Shown here: one piece after another, positions 20,694 through 30,269 of the stretch | Layout of the letters: every line of letters begins with the position of its first letter | How positions within the stretch are numbered: the first letter of the stretch is position 1 | Assembly (NCBI GenBank): GCA_024401745.1 | Contig: JAKSKK010000002.1 | Coordinates: forward strand, 1-64,000 | Source of the DNA: Bacteroidales bacterium | GTDB taxonomy: Bacteria; Bacteroidota; Bacteroidia; Bacteroidales; UBA932 | Length of the DNA: 64,000 nucleotides | Direction of reading: 5' to 3' | Made by a program: the position numbers and the translations under genes | Notes under the pieces: model-generated | What the model saw: only the letters and a program-made list of their open reading frames with translations | Told to the model about the DNA's origin: nothing | Database searches by the model: none

Positions 20694-21986
20694 ATGAAAA
20701 AGACATTGATCCTCATTTCTGCACTGCTGCTTCTTGGTGCATCATCTGCCTTTGCGCAGAACTACGACAAGTCTGCCATCCCTCCCTACACCCTGCCTGA
20801 CCCTCTTGTGATGGCCAACGGCAAGAAGGTGCGTAACGTGAAGGCCTGGGAGGCAAGGAAGGCCGAGATCCAGGAAATGTTCCAGACCGAGATGTACGGC
20901 CGCATGCCCGGTGACCCTGAGCAGATAGTCCTCGAGACACTTGAGGAGGGCGGTACCACCATCGCGGGGTTCGCAACCCGCAGGCAGGTCAGGATGTGGT
21001 TCAATCCCGACAAGACCGGTCCGAAGATCGACTGGCTCATAATCTCTCCGAAATACGCCAAGGGTCCTGTGCCCGTGGTGATTCTTCTCAACTACGGCGG
21101 CAACCAGACTGTGCTTGCCGACCCTGAGATCGTCGGCTATCCCAAGGAGGAGTTCTGGAAAGACGGCGTCCTGCCCGGCGAGCCCGGCTGCCTCAGCGGC
21201 AACCCCAGTGCCGACAGCATCATCCCCGTGGACCTTCTCATCTCACGCGGATATGCCCTTGTTACAGCATGTTACGACCAGATTGCTCCCGATATCGACC
21301 CCGGTACCGACGAGGAGAAGGAGCTTTACGCATACACCAAGGTCTTTGACCTGTGGGGACTCCGCGACCCTCAGCGCACCGACAACACCACCAGCCTCAT
21401 GGCATGGGCATGGGGTCTGAGGCGCGGCATGGACCTCATCGAGAAGGAACCCGCACTCGACCAGAGCAAGGTCCTGCTGACCGGCTTCTCGCGCCTTGGC
21501 AAGGCTGCTCTCATAGCTGGTGCGTTCGACGAGCGCTTCGCTGTGGTCGCTCCCGTCCAGACAGGTGGCGGCGGCTGCCCTCTGCAGAAGCACTACTATG
21601 GCGAGAACGTGCAGACCATGACCACCAAGTTCAAGCATTGGTACTGCCGCGGATACGACAAGTATGCCGAGAACGAGGCTGCGCTGCCTTTCGACCAGCA
21701 CATGCTGATGGCCTGCATCGCACCGCGCGCCTTCCTCTGCCTGGGCTTCGACAACCCCTGGTACGACACTGAGGGTGAGTACCTTGCAGTCAAGGCCGCC
21801 AGCCCCGTATGGAAGAAGCTCTATCACAGGAAGGGCTTCCCCAAAGTACCCTGGCCCGACGACCTCGACACCTCCGCAATAGGCGAGTGCCTCGGCTATG
21901 TAAGGCGCCCCGAGGGTCACGGAATCGGTGCGTACGACTGGACCTGGATGCTTGAATTCTCTGACAGAAACCTAGGCCTGCGATGA
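20694..21986 (+). CDS. CE15 glucuronoyl esterase-like hydrolase
   Basis: Secreted alpha/beta hydrolase of 430 residues; signal ends AFAQ. Family CE15 is indicated by TGFSRLGKAA (nucleophile Ser266), the following GGGGC region and the late catalytic His in RPEGHGIGAYDW. CE15 enzymes cleave esters between 4-O-methyl-glucuronic acid of xylan and lignin alcohols or methyl groups. This fits the divergent xylan operon, suggesting both sides answer to the same signal. The last bases overlap the menA start (ATGA), an odd coupling of a secreted xylan esterase to a quinone biosynthesis gene. Bacterial CE15 members vary in real substrate. Confidence 0.85.
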   Translation: MKKTLILISALLLLGASSAFAQNYDKSAIPPYTLPDPLVMANGKKVRNVKAWEARKAEIQEMFQTEMYGRMPGDPEQIVLETLEEGGTTIAGFATRRQVRMWFNPDKTGPKIDWLIISPKYAKGPVPVVILLNYGGNQTVLADPEIVGYPKEEFWKDGVLPGEPGCLSGNPSADSIIPVDLLISRGYALVTACYDQIAPDIDPGTDEEKELYAYTKVFDLWGLRDPQRTDNTTSLMAWAWGLRRGMDLIEKEPALDQSKVLLTGFSRLGKAALIAGAFDERFAVVAPVQTGGGGCPLQKHYYGENVQTMTTKFKHWYCRGYDKYAENEAALPFDQHMLMACIAPRAFLCLGFDNPWYDTEGEYLAVKAASPVWKKLYHRKGFPKVPWPDDLDTSAIGECLGYVRRPEGHGIGAYDWTWMLEFSDRNLGLR

Positions 21987-22870
21987 AGATAAAGGCAGGA
22001 ATTAGGTCGCTTCGCGTCAGGGCAACGCCCCTGGTGCTTTCAGGAATAGGAATGGGAATATCGGTCGCCGTGCTGGAGCACAGCGTCAGCATCCCTACGG
22101 CAGTGTTCCTTGTGCTGACTGCGGTCTGCCTGCAGTTCGTGTCCAACCTTTCGAATGAGCTTGGCGACTCCCTCTCAGGAACCGACACCGGCGACCGCGA
22201 GGGCATGCGCTACTCCATCCAGAGCGGCGAGCTCACGCAGCTGGACCTCAAGAAGATGATAGGCCTGTTCATCGGGCTGTCCTGCATCTTCGGACTGCTG
22301 ATGATATACTTTGCTATCGGCACGTTCTTCAGCCTCGAGGCCGTCTTCTTCATAGTTCTCGGCGCCTGCGCCATCGTGGCCGCAATGCGCTACACCCTGG
22401 GCAGCAATCCCTACGGATACAGGGGACTCGGCGACATCTTCGTGTTCATATTCTTCGGCCTCGTGGCTACCTGCGGCGGCTATTATATGTGCACCCGCGA
22501 CCTTGCCGTATGGCACGCCCTGCTGCCTGCATGCGCAATGGGCTGCTTCAGTGTGGGAGTGCTGAACGTCAACAACATAAGGGACATGAAGACCGACGCC
22601 GCCACGCGCGTGACCATGGCCATCAGAATGGGTGAGAAAGGTTCGCGCCTCTATCAAACCCTGCTGATTGTCTTCGGCTGGGTGTTCATCACGATATGGG
22701 CCGCGCAGATCGCTACCTCGCCGAAAGGCTTCCTGTACTTCATCACCCTCCCGCTGTACGTGATGCACGTCGTTGGCGTGTGGAAGGGCACAGGGCACAA
22801 GCTCGACAAGATGGTGCCGCTGCTTTCGATCAGCACCTTCCTGCTGGCAATGCTTACGTTTGTAAGATAG
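21983..22870 (+). CDS. menA: 1,4-dihydroxy-2-naphthoate polyprenyltransferase (MenA)
   Basis: UbiA-superfamily integral membrane enzyme of 295 residues that attaches the isoprenoid tail to 1,4-dihydroxy-2-naphthoate, giving demethylmenaquinone. The first Asp-rich motif appears as NELGDSLSGTDTGD and the second as NNIRDMKTDAATR; about eight hydrophobic segments are evident. Its start overlaps the CE15 stop by 4 bases, and it ends one base short of the convergent menG gene. The two menaquinone steps are therefore adjacent but on opposite strands. Confidence 0.93.
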   Translation: MKIKAGIRSLRVRATPLVLSGIGMGISVAVLEHSVSIPTAVFLVLTAVCLQFVSNLSNELGDSLSGTDTGDREGMRYSIQSGELTQLDLKKMIGLFIGLSCIFGLLMIYFAIGTFFSLEAVFFIVLGACAIVAAMRYTLGSNPYGYRGLGDIFVFIFFGLVATCGGYYMCTRDLAVWHALLPACAMGCFSVGVLNVNNIRDMKTDAATRVTMAIRMGEKGSRLYQTLLIVFGWVFITIWAAQIATSPKGFLYFITLPLYVMHVVGVWKGTGHKLDKMVPLLSISTFLLAMLTFVR

Positions 22871-22871
22871 A

Positions 22872-23561
22872 TTATTTACGGGCTAGATACAGTGTGCAGA
22901 TTCCGCAGGTCATCGTCCTGAACGAGACTTCGCGGAATCCTGCCGCTTCTATGCGTGCCGCCATCTCTTCGCCCCAGATGAAGTTCTTCACGCTCTCGCG
23001 GAAGTAGATGTATGCCGTGGGGTCGTTGCTCACGGCCTTTCCCACCACGGGCATCAGCCGCGAGAAGAAGATGTCGTAGGCCCATCTGACGAGCCGGTTC
23101 CCGGGGTAGGAGAACTCCAGGATGGCCAGCTGGCCACCGTCGCTAAGGACCCGGTGCATCTCGGAGAGGCCGGCGTCGAGGTCCGAGAAGTTGCGTACGC
23201 CGAATGCGCAGGTCACGGCATCGAACGAGCAGCCACTGTAAGGCATCTCAAGGGCGCTGCCTTCCTGGAAGTCGATGCGTCCGCCGAATCCGGCGGCATC
23301 GGCCTTGGCCTTGCCTATCTCCATCATCCTGGTTGACAGGTCAAGCCCCGTGATGTTGCCCGCCTTGCCGCGCCTGAGAACCTCCAGCGACAGGTCGGCC
23401 GTGCCTATGGCCACGTCCAGAAGCCTGTCGGCGTGCTCCAGGCGCTTCACCGTGCGCCTGCGCCAGGACTTGTCTATGTTGAGCGACAGCAGATGGTTGA
23501 ACCTGTCGTACGTTCCCGCAATTCTGTCAAACAGCTGCCCTATGTTGTTCTTGTCAGTCAC
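22872..23561 (-). CDS. menG: Demethylmenaquinone methyltransferase (MenG/UbiE)
   Basis: SAM-dependent methyltransferase of 229 residues that makes the last step of menaquinone synthesis. UbiE signatures are visible: FDRIAGTYDRFNHLLSLNID near the N-terminus, LDVAIGTADLS (SAM binding), and VTCAFGVRNFSDLDAGL in the middle. The start codon is GTG, overlapping the TAG stop of the upstream secreted-protein gene by one base (TAGTG), so translation is probably coupled. No separate promoter is seen; it is the last gene of a minus-strand run starting at 30215. Confidence 0.95.
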   Translation of the reverse strand: MTDKNNIGQLFDRIAGTYDRFNHLLSLNIDKSWRRRTVKRLEHADRLLDVAIGTADLSLEVLRRGKAGNITGLDLSTRMMEIGKAKADAAGFGGRIDFQEGSALEMPYSGCSFDAVTCAFGVRNFSDLDAGLSEMHRVLSDGGQLAILEFSYPGNRLVRWAYDIFFSRLMPVVGKAVSNDPTAYIYFRESVKNFIWGEEMAARIEAAGFREVSFRTMTCGICTLYLARK

Positions 23562-24130
23562 TATTCCACGAATGCGACGGTGAAGTCGAATACGGTGTTG
23601 AAGTTGAATTCACCAAGCTTTGCGGGCTTGAAGACTATGGCGTATTCGCCGGGAACCATCTCTGCCTCGATGAGGAATGAGTTGTCGCTGATCTGCTCCC
23701 AGAGGAACTCCACTCTGTCAAGCTTCTGGGTGTTGAATCCGTTGAGGGTGGATCCGCAGTCATACACGCGTCTGTTCTTCTCGACCCCGAGTGGAACGAT
23801 GATCATGTTTGCGGGTGTCATGCTGGCCACGAACACGTCATACATCTTGAGCGTCTGCTTGATGGCCTTCTTCTCAGGATCGATGACAAGGATGAACTTG
23901 CCGCTTGCGATGGTGTCGGAGGTGATGCCCTTGTACATGTGCTTGGTGTTTCCTATCTCGATGCCAAGGATATTGGTGTTGCTGCTTGACTGGACGGCGC
24001 CCACGGGGGTGAGCAGGAACTCCTCCTCTCCGTTGATTGCGTAAAGGCCGGGCTCGCGCTCATCCATCTGAGCGAATGCGCTGGCGCATGCGGCTGCCAG
24101 CAGGATGCATACTGTAAAGATTCTTTTCAT
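23561..24130 (-). CDS. Secreted protein of unknown function
   Basis: Protein of 189 residues with a signal peptide (MKRIFTVCILLAAACASAFAQ). The mature part looks all-beta; I recognise no family. Notable segments are GLYAINGEEEFLLTPVGAV near the N-terminus and VPGEYAIVFKPAKLGEFN near the C-terminus, the latter typical of small beta-sandwich surface proteins. It lies one base after the GH106 gene and overlaps menG. A periplasmic or surface location is inferred from the signal; nothing points to a reaction. Confidence 0.75.
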   Translation of the reverse strand: MKRIFTVCILLAAACASAFAQMDEREPGLYAINGEEEFLLTPVGAVQSSSNTNILGIEIGNTKHMYKGITSDTIASGKFILVIDPEKKAIKQTLKMYDVFVASMTPANMIIVPLGVEKNRRVYDCGSTLNGFNTQKLDRVEFLWEQISDNSFLIEAEMVPGEYAIVFKPAKLGEFNFNTVFDFTVAFVE

Positions 24131-24131
24131 A

Positions 24132-27100
24132 TCAATTCAATTTATCAATTGTCACTGGTCCTATAAGTCCTGATGCCTGCAGTTCAGTGTCGCTGCCAGG
24201 ATATACGTTGGTGTGTGTACCGCGCTGGCTTTCAGGCAGTCGCATATCGCCCATGAGCCTGTTGACCCAGTTGTTCGCAACATCCACCTCGATGCTGTTC
24301 TCGCCCTCATGCACGAAGGGAGTGATGTCGAGGCTGAACGGGGCGGTCCATACGCCGCCGGCATATTCGCCGTTGATGCGTACCTTTGCTGCTACCATGA
24401 CCGTGCCAAGATGGAGGACATACTTCTGGGCGTCGCCCGCAGCAACGTTGAAGCTGCTGCTGTAATGTGCTGTGCCTGAGAAATAACGCACGTCCTCATC
24501 GGCTGATTCCGACCAGTCGCAGAGTTCGGGGAAGGTCCTGTTGAACGCAGCGTTTCCTGCCATTTCGTCGAACTCGACGTTCCAGGGGCCATCCACTGCA
24601 ACGGACTCGGCGCATTGCAGCTCGGCTGCAGGCTTGGCGCCGTTTCTGAGGATGATGAATGTGGATCCGCCCTTCTCGAGATCGAACGAAAGATTCTGGC
24701 GGCCGCTCTCCCTGGTGCAGGCAACTCCATTGATGTAACCGGTTGTGGGATCCCATATCTCGGCGCCGGAATAGCCATAATCCTTGAAGCAGGCCTCTAC
24801 GTGCACGGGCTCGAACTCCTTGTTGGAAACGAAGTAGACTTCGGCGTCGGCGAGGGTGCGGTGGGTGAAGTTCACGGTGCGGCCGTCAGCTGCGAGCAGG
24901 CAGTCAGGCTGCATTCCAAGCTCGGTGAACACGGTCTCGAGGCTTGTGCCTTCGGGATATACGCGGCCCTTGCCATAGCTGGTAGCTGACCACATCTCGT
25001 CGGCAAGAGCGCATACCTGCTGGTCGGCCTCGGGCCAGTTCTCGAGGCTGGGAGACTTCTCAGGCTTTGGGCCGAGGACAGTGAGTCCGTCCTTCACAAG
25101 AGAAGCGATGCACTCGAGCATCTCGGGGCGCATGGTGTTCTGCGGAGGCAGAACCAGCACTCGGTAGCTCATGCCGCTGTCGATCACGAGGCTGCCATTC
25201 TTCACATGAGCGTGGTTCTTGAGTATCTCGGCATTGATCCAGTCGTATGAGTAGCCGTCGGGGAGCTCGGGATTGCGTGTGCCTGCCATCTTCGGAGCAT
25301 CCTCGCCTATGAAGTATGCCACGTCGGCAACATAGTTGCCCTGCTGGAGCATGTAGTTGCAGCGCTTGAGATAGTCGGTGAACAGGTCCATGAAGCCCCA
25401 CCAGGTGTTGTGGCGGTTGAACTCGGTTCCGAACCATGCGTCCACGCCGGGCTTGACCTCACTTGGCTGCTCGATATATACATGAAGCAAGGTGCTGTTG
25501 ACTCCTGAGATGAATGAACCGTCGATGACGTGCTTGAGGTAGTCGGGAGTCTTCTGGAAAGGAAGGTCGCCTGAGGTGCAGGACTCCGCCCACACCTGCT
25601 TCTTGCCGTAGAGGTGTGCGCATGATGCCGCCATCTTCGGCTCCTCGCGGTCATAGTCGCTCTTGTCGGTCCAGAATTCGCCGGATACCTGGTCGCTCTG
25701 TCCGCCGTACAGCAGGAACTCGCTGGGGAATCCCCAGTGGCCGTAGTTCTCGAGCCATGCCTTGAGGCCGTTCTCGTGGCAGACATCGCGCAGGCCACCC
25801 ACGTAATCGTAGGCAACCTTGTCGCTGATAAGGCGGCGCATATCCCAGAGGAAGCGCTCGCTGACCTCCTCGCTGTCGACCACGAAGCCGTTCAGCACGG
25901 GGAAGTACTTCAGCGGGCTGTAGCCGTAGGTCTCCTCGAAAATCTCTGCCATGCCTTCGGTCCAGTTCTCGGAGCCGGTCTCATAGCTGTCCTCGACGCA
26001 GATGTCGAAGGTCTTCCTGTCCTCTGCGGGGATGCGGCGCAGTATCTCGCCGAGATATTTGTCGAAGTGGTAGCGCACGTGCTCCTTGTTCATCTTGTCA
26101 ACCTCGAGTCCCGTTGCCTCGGGAACCGCAGGAGAGTTGGTGACGGTGGTGGTATGTGCGTAGGCGGTGACCACGTTCCATTTTCCGTCGGGCACCTGCC
26201 ATACTATGCTCTTTCCGTCCTCAGAGACGAATTCTGTAAGGTCCACCATTGATGCGCTTGCGACCCTGGGGCCGTCGCTCTCAGCGGGAGCCTCCCACAT
26301 GTAGTAGTCGAACGGGGGCAGAGGGTCCTGGAAGGTTCTTGCAAGAGACTTCTCGGCATATTCCTCAACATAGAGGTTCTCTGAGAGGATAACCTTCAGG
26401 TCACCAGAATCCCGGGTGTCGAGGGTGAAGGTGAAATGGTCACCGGTTGCATCGGCAACGCGCTCCACCTGGGGAGCTGCAGGGTCCCAGCCGGTCTGGG
26501 GGCTGGTGTTGTGCCTGTTGAAATAGAGCTCACGCACGGGAGTGCCGTCTGCGGCAATCAGCTTCGCGTCTCCTTCCATGCCGGGCTTGCCGATGATGAT
26601 CAGCGAGCGCACGGTCATGGGCTCAGAGAGCTTCATGTCGATGGTCACCACGCCCTTGCCGTTGCTGTACGCCGTCCACTCCTGGCTCCTGCCCTCGAGT
26701 GCCGGGTATGCATACACGCTGATTATCCTTTCGGAGGGAACGTCGGGCATAGCCACAGTCTGCTGCTCGCCGTTTCCTTCCAGCAGGTCGTTCTTGAACG
26801 CAACGTAGCGCATGCTCCTGTCCTCATCGATCCAGGGACCGCCGGACTGGCTCCAGCCGGGGCAATTGAACATTCCTATCTCGATGTCGAGATCGCCTGC
26901 CGTCTTCATGGCTGTGTGCGTGATTTCCCACCACTCGTCTGACATGAAGGGCACGTCGCCAATGGGCACGCTGGCGTCGAGCACGTTGCCGATGAATGCA
27001 CGGGAGATGCCGGCCTGCTTCATTGCGTGCAGGTCCTTCACCACGCCCTCGCGTGAGATGTTGTTTCCGATCCAGTACCAGTAGCATGCTATGCGCACGC

Positions 27101-27224
27101 TGTCGGGTACGTTGTTGAAGCCCTGCTCCACGACTGAGACGCTGACGTTGTCGCCTGTGTTTCTGCCGCAGGAGGCAAGAAGGCAGAGTGCGGCAAGCGC
27201 CGCGATTGCAAGTTTCTTTATCAT
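24132..27224 (-). CDS. GH106-family hydrolase, putative alpha-L-rhamnosidase
   Basis: Lipoprotein of 1030 residues (LLASC, Cys19). The N-terminal region has the GH106 hallmarks YWYWIGNNISREGVVKDLHAMKQAGI and FNCPGWSQSGGPWIDED; a TIM-barrel-type catalytic region follows, then late GH2-like beta-sandwiches with EVDVANNWVNRLMGD close to the C-terminus. GH106 members characterised in Bacteroides remove alpha-L-rhamnose from pectins. Substrate here is open, since the neighbours in this run are not pectin enzymes. It sits between the HExxH propeller gene (12 bases) and the small secreted protein gene (1 base). Confidence 0.8.
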   Translation of the reverse strand: MIKKLAIAALAALCLLASCGRNTGDNVSVSVVEQGFNNVPDSVRIACYWYWIGNNISREGVVKDLHAMKQAGISRAFIGNVLDASVPIGDVPFMSDEWWEITHTAMKTAGDLDIEIGMFNCPGWSQSGGPWIDEDRSMRYVAFKNDLLEGNGEQQTVAMPDVPSERIISVYAYPALEGRSQEWTAYSNGKGVVTIDMKLSEPMTVRSLIIIGKPGMEGDAKLIAADGTPVRELYFNRHNTSPQTGWDPAAPQVERVADATGDHFTFTLDTRDSGDLKVILSENLYVEEYAEKSLARTFQDPLPPFDYYMWEAPAESDGPRVASASMVDLTEFVSEDGKSIVWQVPDGKWNVVTAYAHTTTVTNSPAVPEATGLEVDKMNKEHVRYHFDKYLGEILRRIPAEDRKTFDICVEDSYETGSENWTEGMAEIFEETYGYSPLKYFPVLNGFVVDSEEVSERFLWDMRRLISDKVAYDYVGGLRDVCHENGLKAWLENYGHWGFPSEFLLYGGQSDQVSGEFWTDKSDYDREEPKMAASCAHLYGKKQVWAESCTSGDLPFQKTPDYLKHVIDGSFISGVNSTLLHVYIEQPSEVKPGVDAWFGTEFNRHNTWWGFMDLFTDYLKRCNYMLQQGNYVADVAYFIGEDAPKMAGTRNPELPDGYSYDWINAEILKNHAHVKNGSLVIDSGMSYRVLVLPPQNTMRPEMLECIASLVKDGLTVLGPKPEKSPSLENWPEADQQVCALADEMWSATSYGKGRVYPEGTSLETVFTELGMQPDCLLAADGRTVNFTHRTLADAEVYFVSNKEFEPVHVEACFKDYGYSGAEIWDPTTGYINGVACTRESGRQNLSFDLEKGGSTFIILRNGAKPAAELQCAESVAVDGPWNVEFDEMAGNAAFNRTFPELCDWSESADEDVRYFSGTAHYSSSFNVAAGDAQKYVLHLGTVMVAAKVRINGEYAGGVWTAPFSLDITPFVHEGENSIEVDVANNWVNRLMGDMRLPESQRGTHTNVYPGSDTELQASGLIGPVTIDKLN

Positions 27225-27236
27225 ATCTTGGAGTAA

Positions 27237-30215
27237 TTACATATCTATCGTAAGGTTGAGGCCCAGCTTGAACCTGTCGACGGGGATCTCTCCGTCCTGC
27301 AGGCCCGCGAATCCGGAGCCGCCGTTGAAGGATGCCTGGACGCCTATCCTGGTGAGGTAGGGTATCCAGAAGAGGCTGCCGAGAACCACGTTGAAGCATG
27401 CGCCCGCGCTGAAGAGGTTTTCGCCCGCGCCGCTCTTCTTCGAGTATTTCAGGAAGTCGGCGAAGGGCCTGAGCTCAAGGTTCCTTATATACATGAATCC
27501 GCCTGAGATGTTCCAGTCCAGGGAGGCGAAGGGCATCACGTATTCAAGGCTGTACATGCGGCAGAGCTGGTATGAGGCCAGCCTGTACGACACTTCCGAC
27601 GCCACGAATCCGCGGGGTCTCATCTCGATGCAGGGCTCGCAGAGCATGCCGTCGCTGAGCCTGTACTGCATCTTTGCACCGAGCCGCACGCCGTGCGTGG
27701 GCCACAGGCCCGGCAGGTAGCCGTAGGTCGAGAGATAGAGGTCGGAGCAGTACAGATCTGCCATCCAGGGGCGGCCGCAGTATCCGGCCTCGAGGCCTAT
27801 TCCCAGTTTCGGGAGCACGCAGGATGCCGGGGTTGAGCCTATCACATAGCCTCTCAGGCTGGCGTTCAGCTTGTGCACGGGGCGGAAGCCACCGACGCTG
27901 ACAGTCTCGGTCCTGTTCTTTAGCTCATAGACGATGCGGTCGAGGTTGTCGGTGTTCAAGCCGAAGCTCAGCTGCGGGATCAGGCCTCTGGTCACGCCTC
28001 CGGAGCTTACGCTCAGGGGGAGGTAGGTCCTAAGCATCGCACTTGCCTTAGGCACGCCGTTGCCCGGCCGGTCTATGGTCATCGTGTTCTTTTCCTGGCT
28101 GTAGGTGCATACCAGCGAGCTTGCCTCGGCGTCGGTGATGCTGGCGTCCAGCTCGAACACGGGATACCAGCCGCGGTAGTTGAACTTCACGTTCAGCGAC
28201 GGCTCCCACTGGAAGGCGCTGTTCAGCAGGTTTATTCCGGCAGTGCCGTCGGAGGTGCCGAGCTCGTTCTGGAAGAAGGCGGTGGCGCCTATTCCGGCGG
28301 AGCTGGCTATACTTTCCATGCTTATCGTGCTTATGGCGTCGGCATCGACGAAAACAGGGGCCCAGGAGTGCAGATGCACAAGGTGCCTGAACTTGCTGTA
28401 GTCTTTGGGCTCGCTTACTAAGACGAAGTTTTTGAGCCACATCTGGTTTCCGGCGTCCTCTGCGCTGAGCTTCTCAGCCATGGGGTAGCTGTGGACCTCG
28501 CTCCAGCTTGCCGGGCTGCCCTCGGTGACAGGGGTGCTGTAGAGCATCCTGCCGCTGGTGGTGAGCTGGGCGTAGTACAAGGTGTCGGCACTGAAGCAGT
28601 AGTCGCTTGCTCCCACGCGCGAACTGGTAAGCTGCCTGAGGCTGCAGTCAGCGGGGTCGAGGCTGTATATCTCATCGCTGCCGCCCTTGTCGCTCACGAA
28701 GTACAGCAGGCTGCCTCTGGCGCTGAGCTGCTTTATCTTAACGGGCTGGGGATCGAGCAGTCCGGTCATGCCGTCGGCCTTCCATAGGCCTATTCCCGAA
28801 GGGGTCAATGCGCTGAAATACAGGGTGTTGTCTTCCGTCCAGGCGGATTCCAGAATCTGCCATCCTTCAGGCGCAGCGATGCTCTGCAGCTCTTCTCCGC
28901 CGGCGGCATCGAAGATAACGAGGGCGCTTCCTCCCTCCTGCGGATATTCAGTGGCTGACAGCAGCTTTCCGTCGGCCGACGGAGCCGGATTATAGAGCTT
29001 CCTGCCCTTCACGAGGGCCTTTCTGGCCTTGCCGTCGCTGCACATTATGACCGAGCTTGACTTGAGTTCCCAGCGGGGGTCGCTGCGGTATTCGCTCCAG
29101 TAGAGCATCCCGTCGGATGATGCCTTGACGGGCGACGAAGTCTCTCCTATCCTGACGGCGTTCTTGGCATTGCCGTCAGCGTCGATGCTGACTATCATGG
29201 GAACCCTGGCAATACCGCTCCTCACGGCATGCATGCGTCCGTTCAGGAAGAATGGCGATTCGTATTCGGTGAAGTATCTGCCTTCCTCAGTGAGCCTGTC
29301 GCTGCCGGTGTACGGCGCCCTTGCGGCAGCCTCGTCCTCCCACATGTGCCCAAGCGAGTCGGCCAGCGCGGCCCATGCGTCGTTGAACTTCATGCCCGTG
29401 ATCTCCCTGACGCTGTTCTTGAGGTTGGAGGGTGCCCAGCCGTGATGCTCGATGACCCTTTCGTAGAAGCGGCTTGTGAAGTCGGGTGCGTCGAAGAAGG
29501 TGCGGAAGCCCGCATTCGTGAGATATCCGATCCTGTAGTAGTCGGGGGTGTAGTGCTTCAGTGAGCCGAAGCGCCATTTCCAGTAGTTCCTCGTCTGCCC
29601 TTCGGCGAAGGATGCACGGAAATACTCGGTGAAGTCGGCCGTGCGTCCGCGTCCCGAGCTGCTCAGCGCGGTCTCGGCAACCACGGCGTCGCCTTCGAGG
29701 AACACAGGGCCGCCGTAAACTGCGCACAGGGCTCCGGGAGTCATTTCTCCAAGCAGAACGTTTGCCCACTTGAAGCAGTCTGCGCGTCCCAGCTGCATCT
29801 GGGCGGCATGCCTCGACTCATGCAGAGCCAGTTCGGTCACCCAGCTTATCGCCTCGGGGGAGTAGGCTTCCGGCACGGTGTAAAGCTCCATTCTGCGGGG
29901 CGCCCAGGCCACCATTCCGTTGGCGTAGGCGGTATGAGTGTGCAGGATGACGGGCAGCGGCTTGCGGTAGAACTGGTTGGGGGTGAAGCCCACGCTTCCG
30001 CTTACCGGACCCTTTACCGTTTCGAGACAGACGGCATACACCCTAGCCAGCGAGTCCAGACCCCGCGGATAGATTATCCTGTAGCTTTCAGTGCAGATGC
30101 TGCTCCACTTGGTGCTTCCTGGGTCGGTTCCTCCGGAATACAGCTGCGCGTGCCCTGCAAGAGGGACGAGCAAAGTGGCAACCAGAAGCGACAAAAAACG
30201 GAGCGTTCTACACAT
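27237..30215 (-). CDS. HExxH-containing propeller/outer-membrane protein
   Basis: Secreted protein of 992 residues, signal cut near GHAQ. Residues 132-136 are HESRH, an HExxH zinc site, and FLEGDAV with Glu174 provides a possible third ligand, as in peptidase MA-like gluzincins. From about 290 to 620 the sequence looks like a TolB-type beta-propeller. The remaining ~350 residues alternate short aromatic strands and resemble an outer-membrane barrel, with MVIDRPGNG-like and YLTRIGVQASF-like strands near the end. The combination suggests a surface-anchored protease or a transport-linked protein; I know no defined function. It is the first gene of the run to menG. Confidence 0.65.
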   Translation of the reverse strand: MCRTLRFLSLLVATLLVPLAGHAQLYSGGTDPGSTKWSSICTESYRIIYPRGLDSLARVYAVCLETVKGPVSGSVGFTPNQFYRKPLPVILHTHTAYANGMVAWAPRRMELYTVPEAYSPEAISWVTELALHESRHAAQMQLGRADCFKWANVLLGEMTPGALCAVYGGPVFLEGDAVVAETALSSSGRGRTADFTEYFRASFAEGQTRNYWKWRFGSLKHYTPDYYRIGYLTNAGFRTFFDAPDFTSRFYERVIEHHGWAPSNLKNSVREITGMKFNDAWAALADSLGHMWEDEAAARAPYTGSDRLTEEGRYFTEYESPFFLNGRMHAVRSGIARVPMIVSIDADGNAKNAVRIGETSSPVKASSDGMLYWSEYRSDPRWELKSSSVIMCSDGKARKALVKGRKLYNPAPSADGKLLSATEYPQEGGSALVIFDAAGGEELQSIAAPEGWQILESAWTEDNTLYFSALTPSGIGLWKADGMTGLLDPQPVKIKQLSARGSLLYFVSDKGGSDEIYSLDPADCSLRQLTSSRVGASDYCFSADTLYYAQLTTSGRMLYSTPVTEGSPASWSEVHSYPMAEKLSAEDAGNQMWLKNFVLVSEPKDYSKFRHLVHLHSWAPVFVDADAISTISMESIASSAGIGATAFFQNELGTSDGTAGINLLNSAFQWEPSLNVKFNYRGWYPVFELDASITDAEASSLVCTYSQEKNTMTIDRPGNGVPKASAMLRTYLPLSVSSGGVTRGLIPQLSFGLNTDNLDRIVYELKNRTETVSVGGFRPVHKLNASLRGYVIGSTPASCVLPKLGIGLEAGYCGRPWMADLYCSDLYLSTYGYLPGLWPTHGVRLGAKMQYRLSDGMLCEPCIEMRPRGFVASEVSYRLASYQLCRMYSLEYVMPFASLDWNISGGFMYIRNLELRPFADFLKYSKKSGAGENLFSAGACFNVVLGSLFWIPYLTRIGVQASFNGGSGFAGLQDGEIPVDRFKLGLNLTIDM

Positions 30216-30223
30216 AATAAATA

Positions 30224-30231
30224 CAAAACTA
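30224..30231 (-). promoter_or_regulatory. -7 box for the HExxH-GH106-menG run
   Basis: Minus strand reads TAGTTTTG, matching TAnnTTTG, and ends 8 bases from the start codon. No -33 match. It would give a leaderless or nearly leaderless mRNA. Confidence 0.4.
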
Positions 30232-30269
30232 ATGAATTTTGGCTAACTTTACCCGGATTTGTATAAAAT

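Noticed and set aside
24132..27224. Calling the 1030-residue hydrolase GH2
   Set aside because: GH2-like beta-sandwich motifs are only at the C-terminus; the N-terminal WYW...REGVVKDL and CPGWSQSGGPW motifs are those of GH106.
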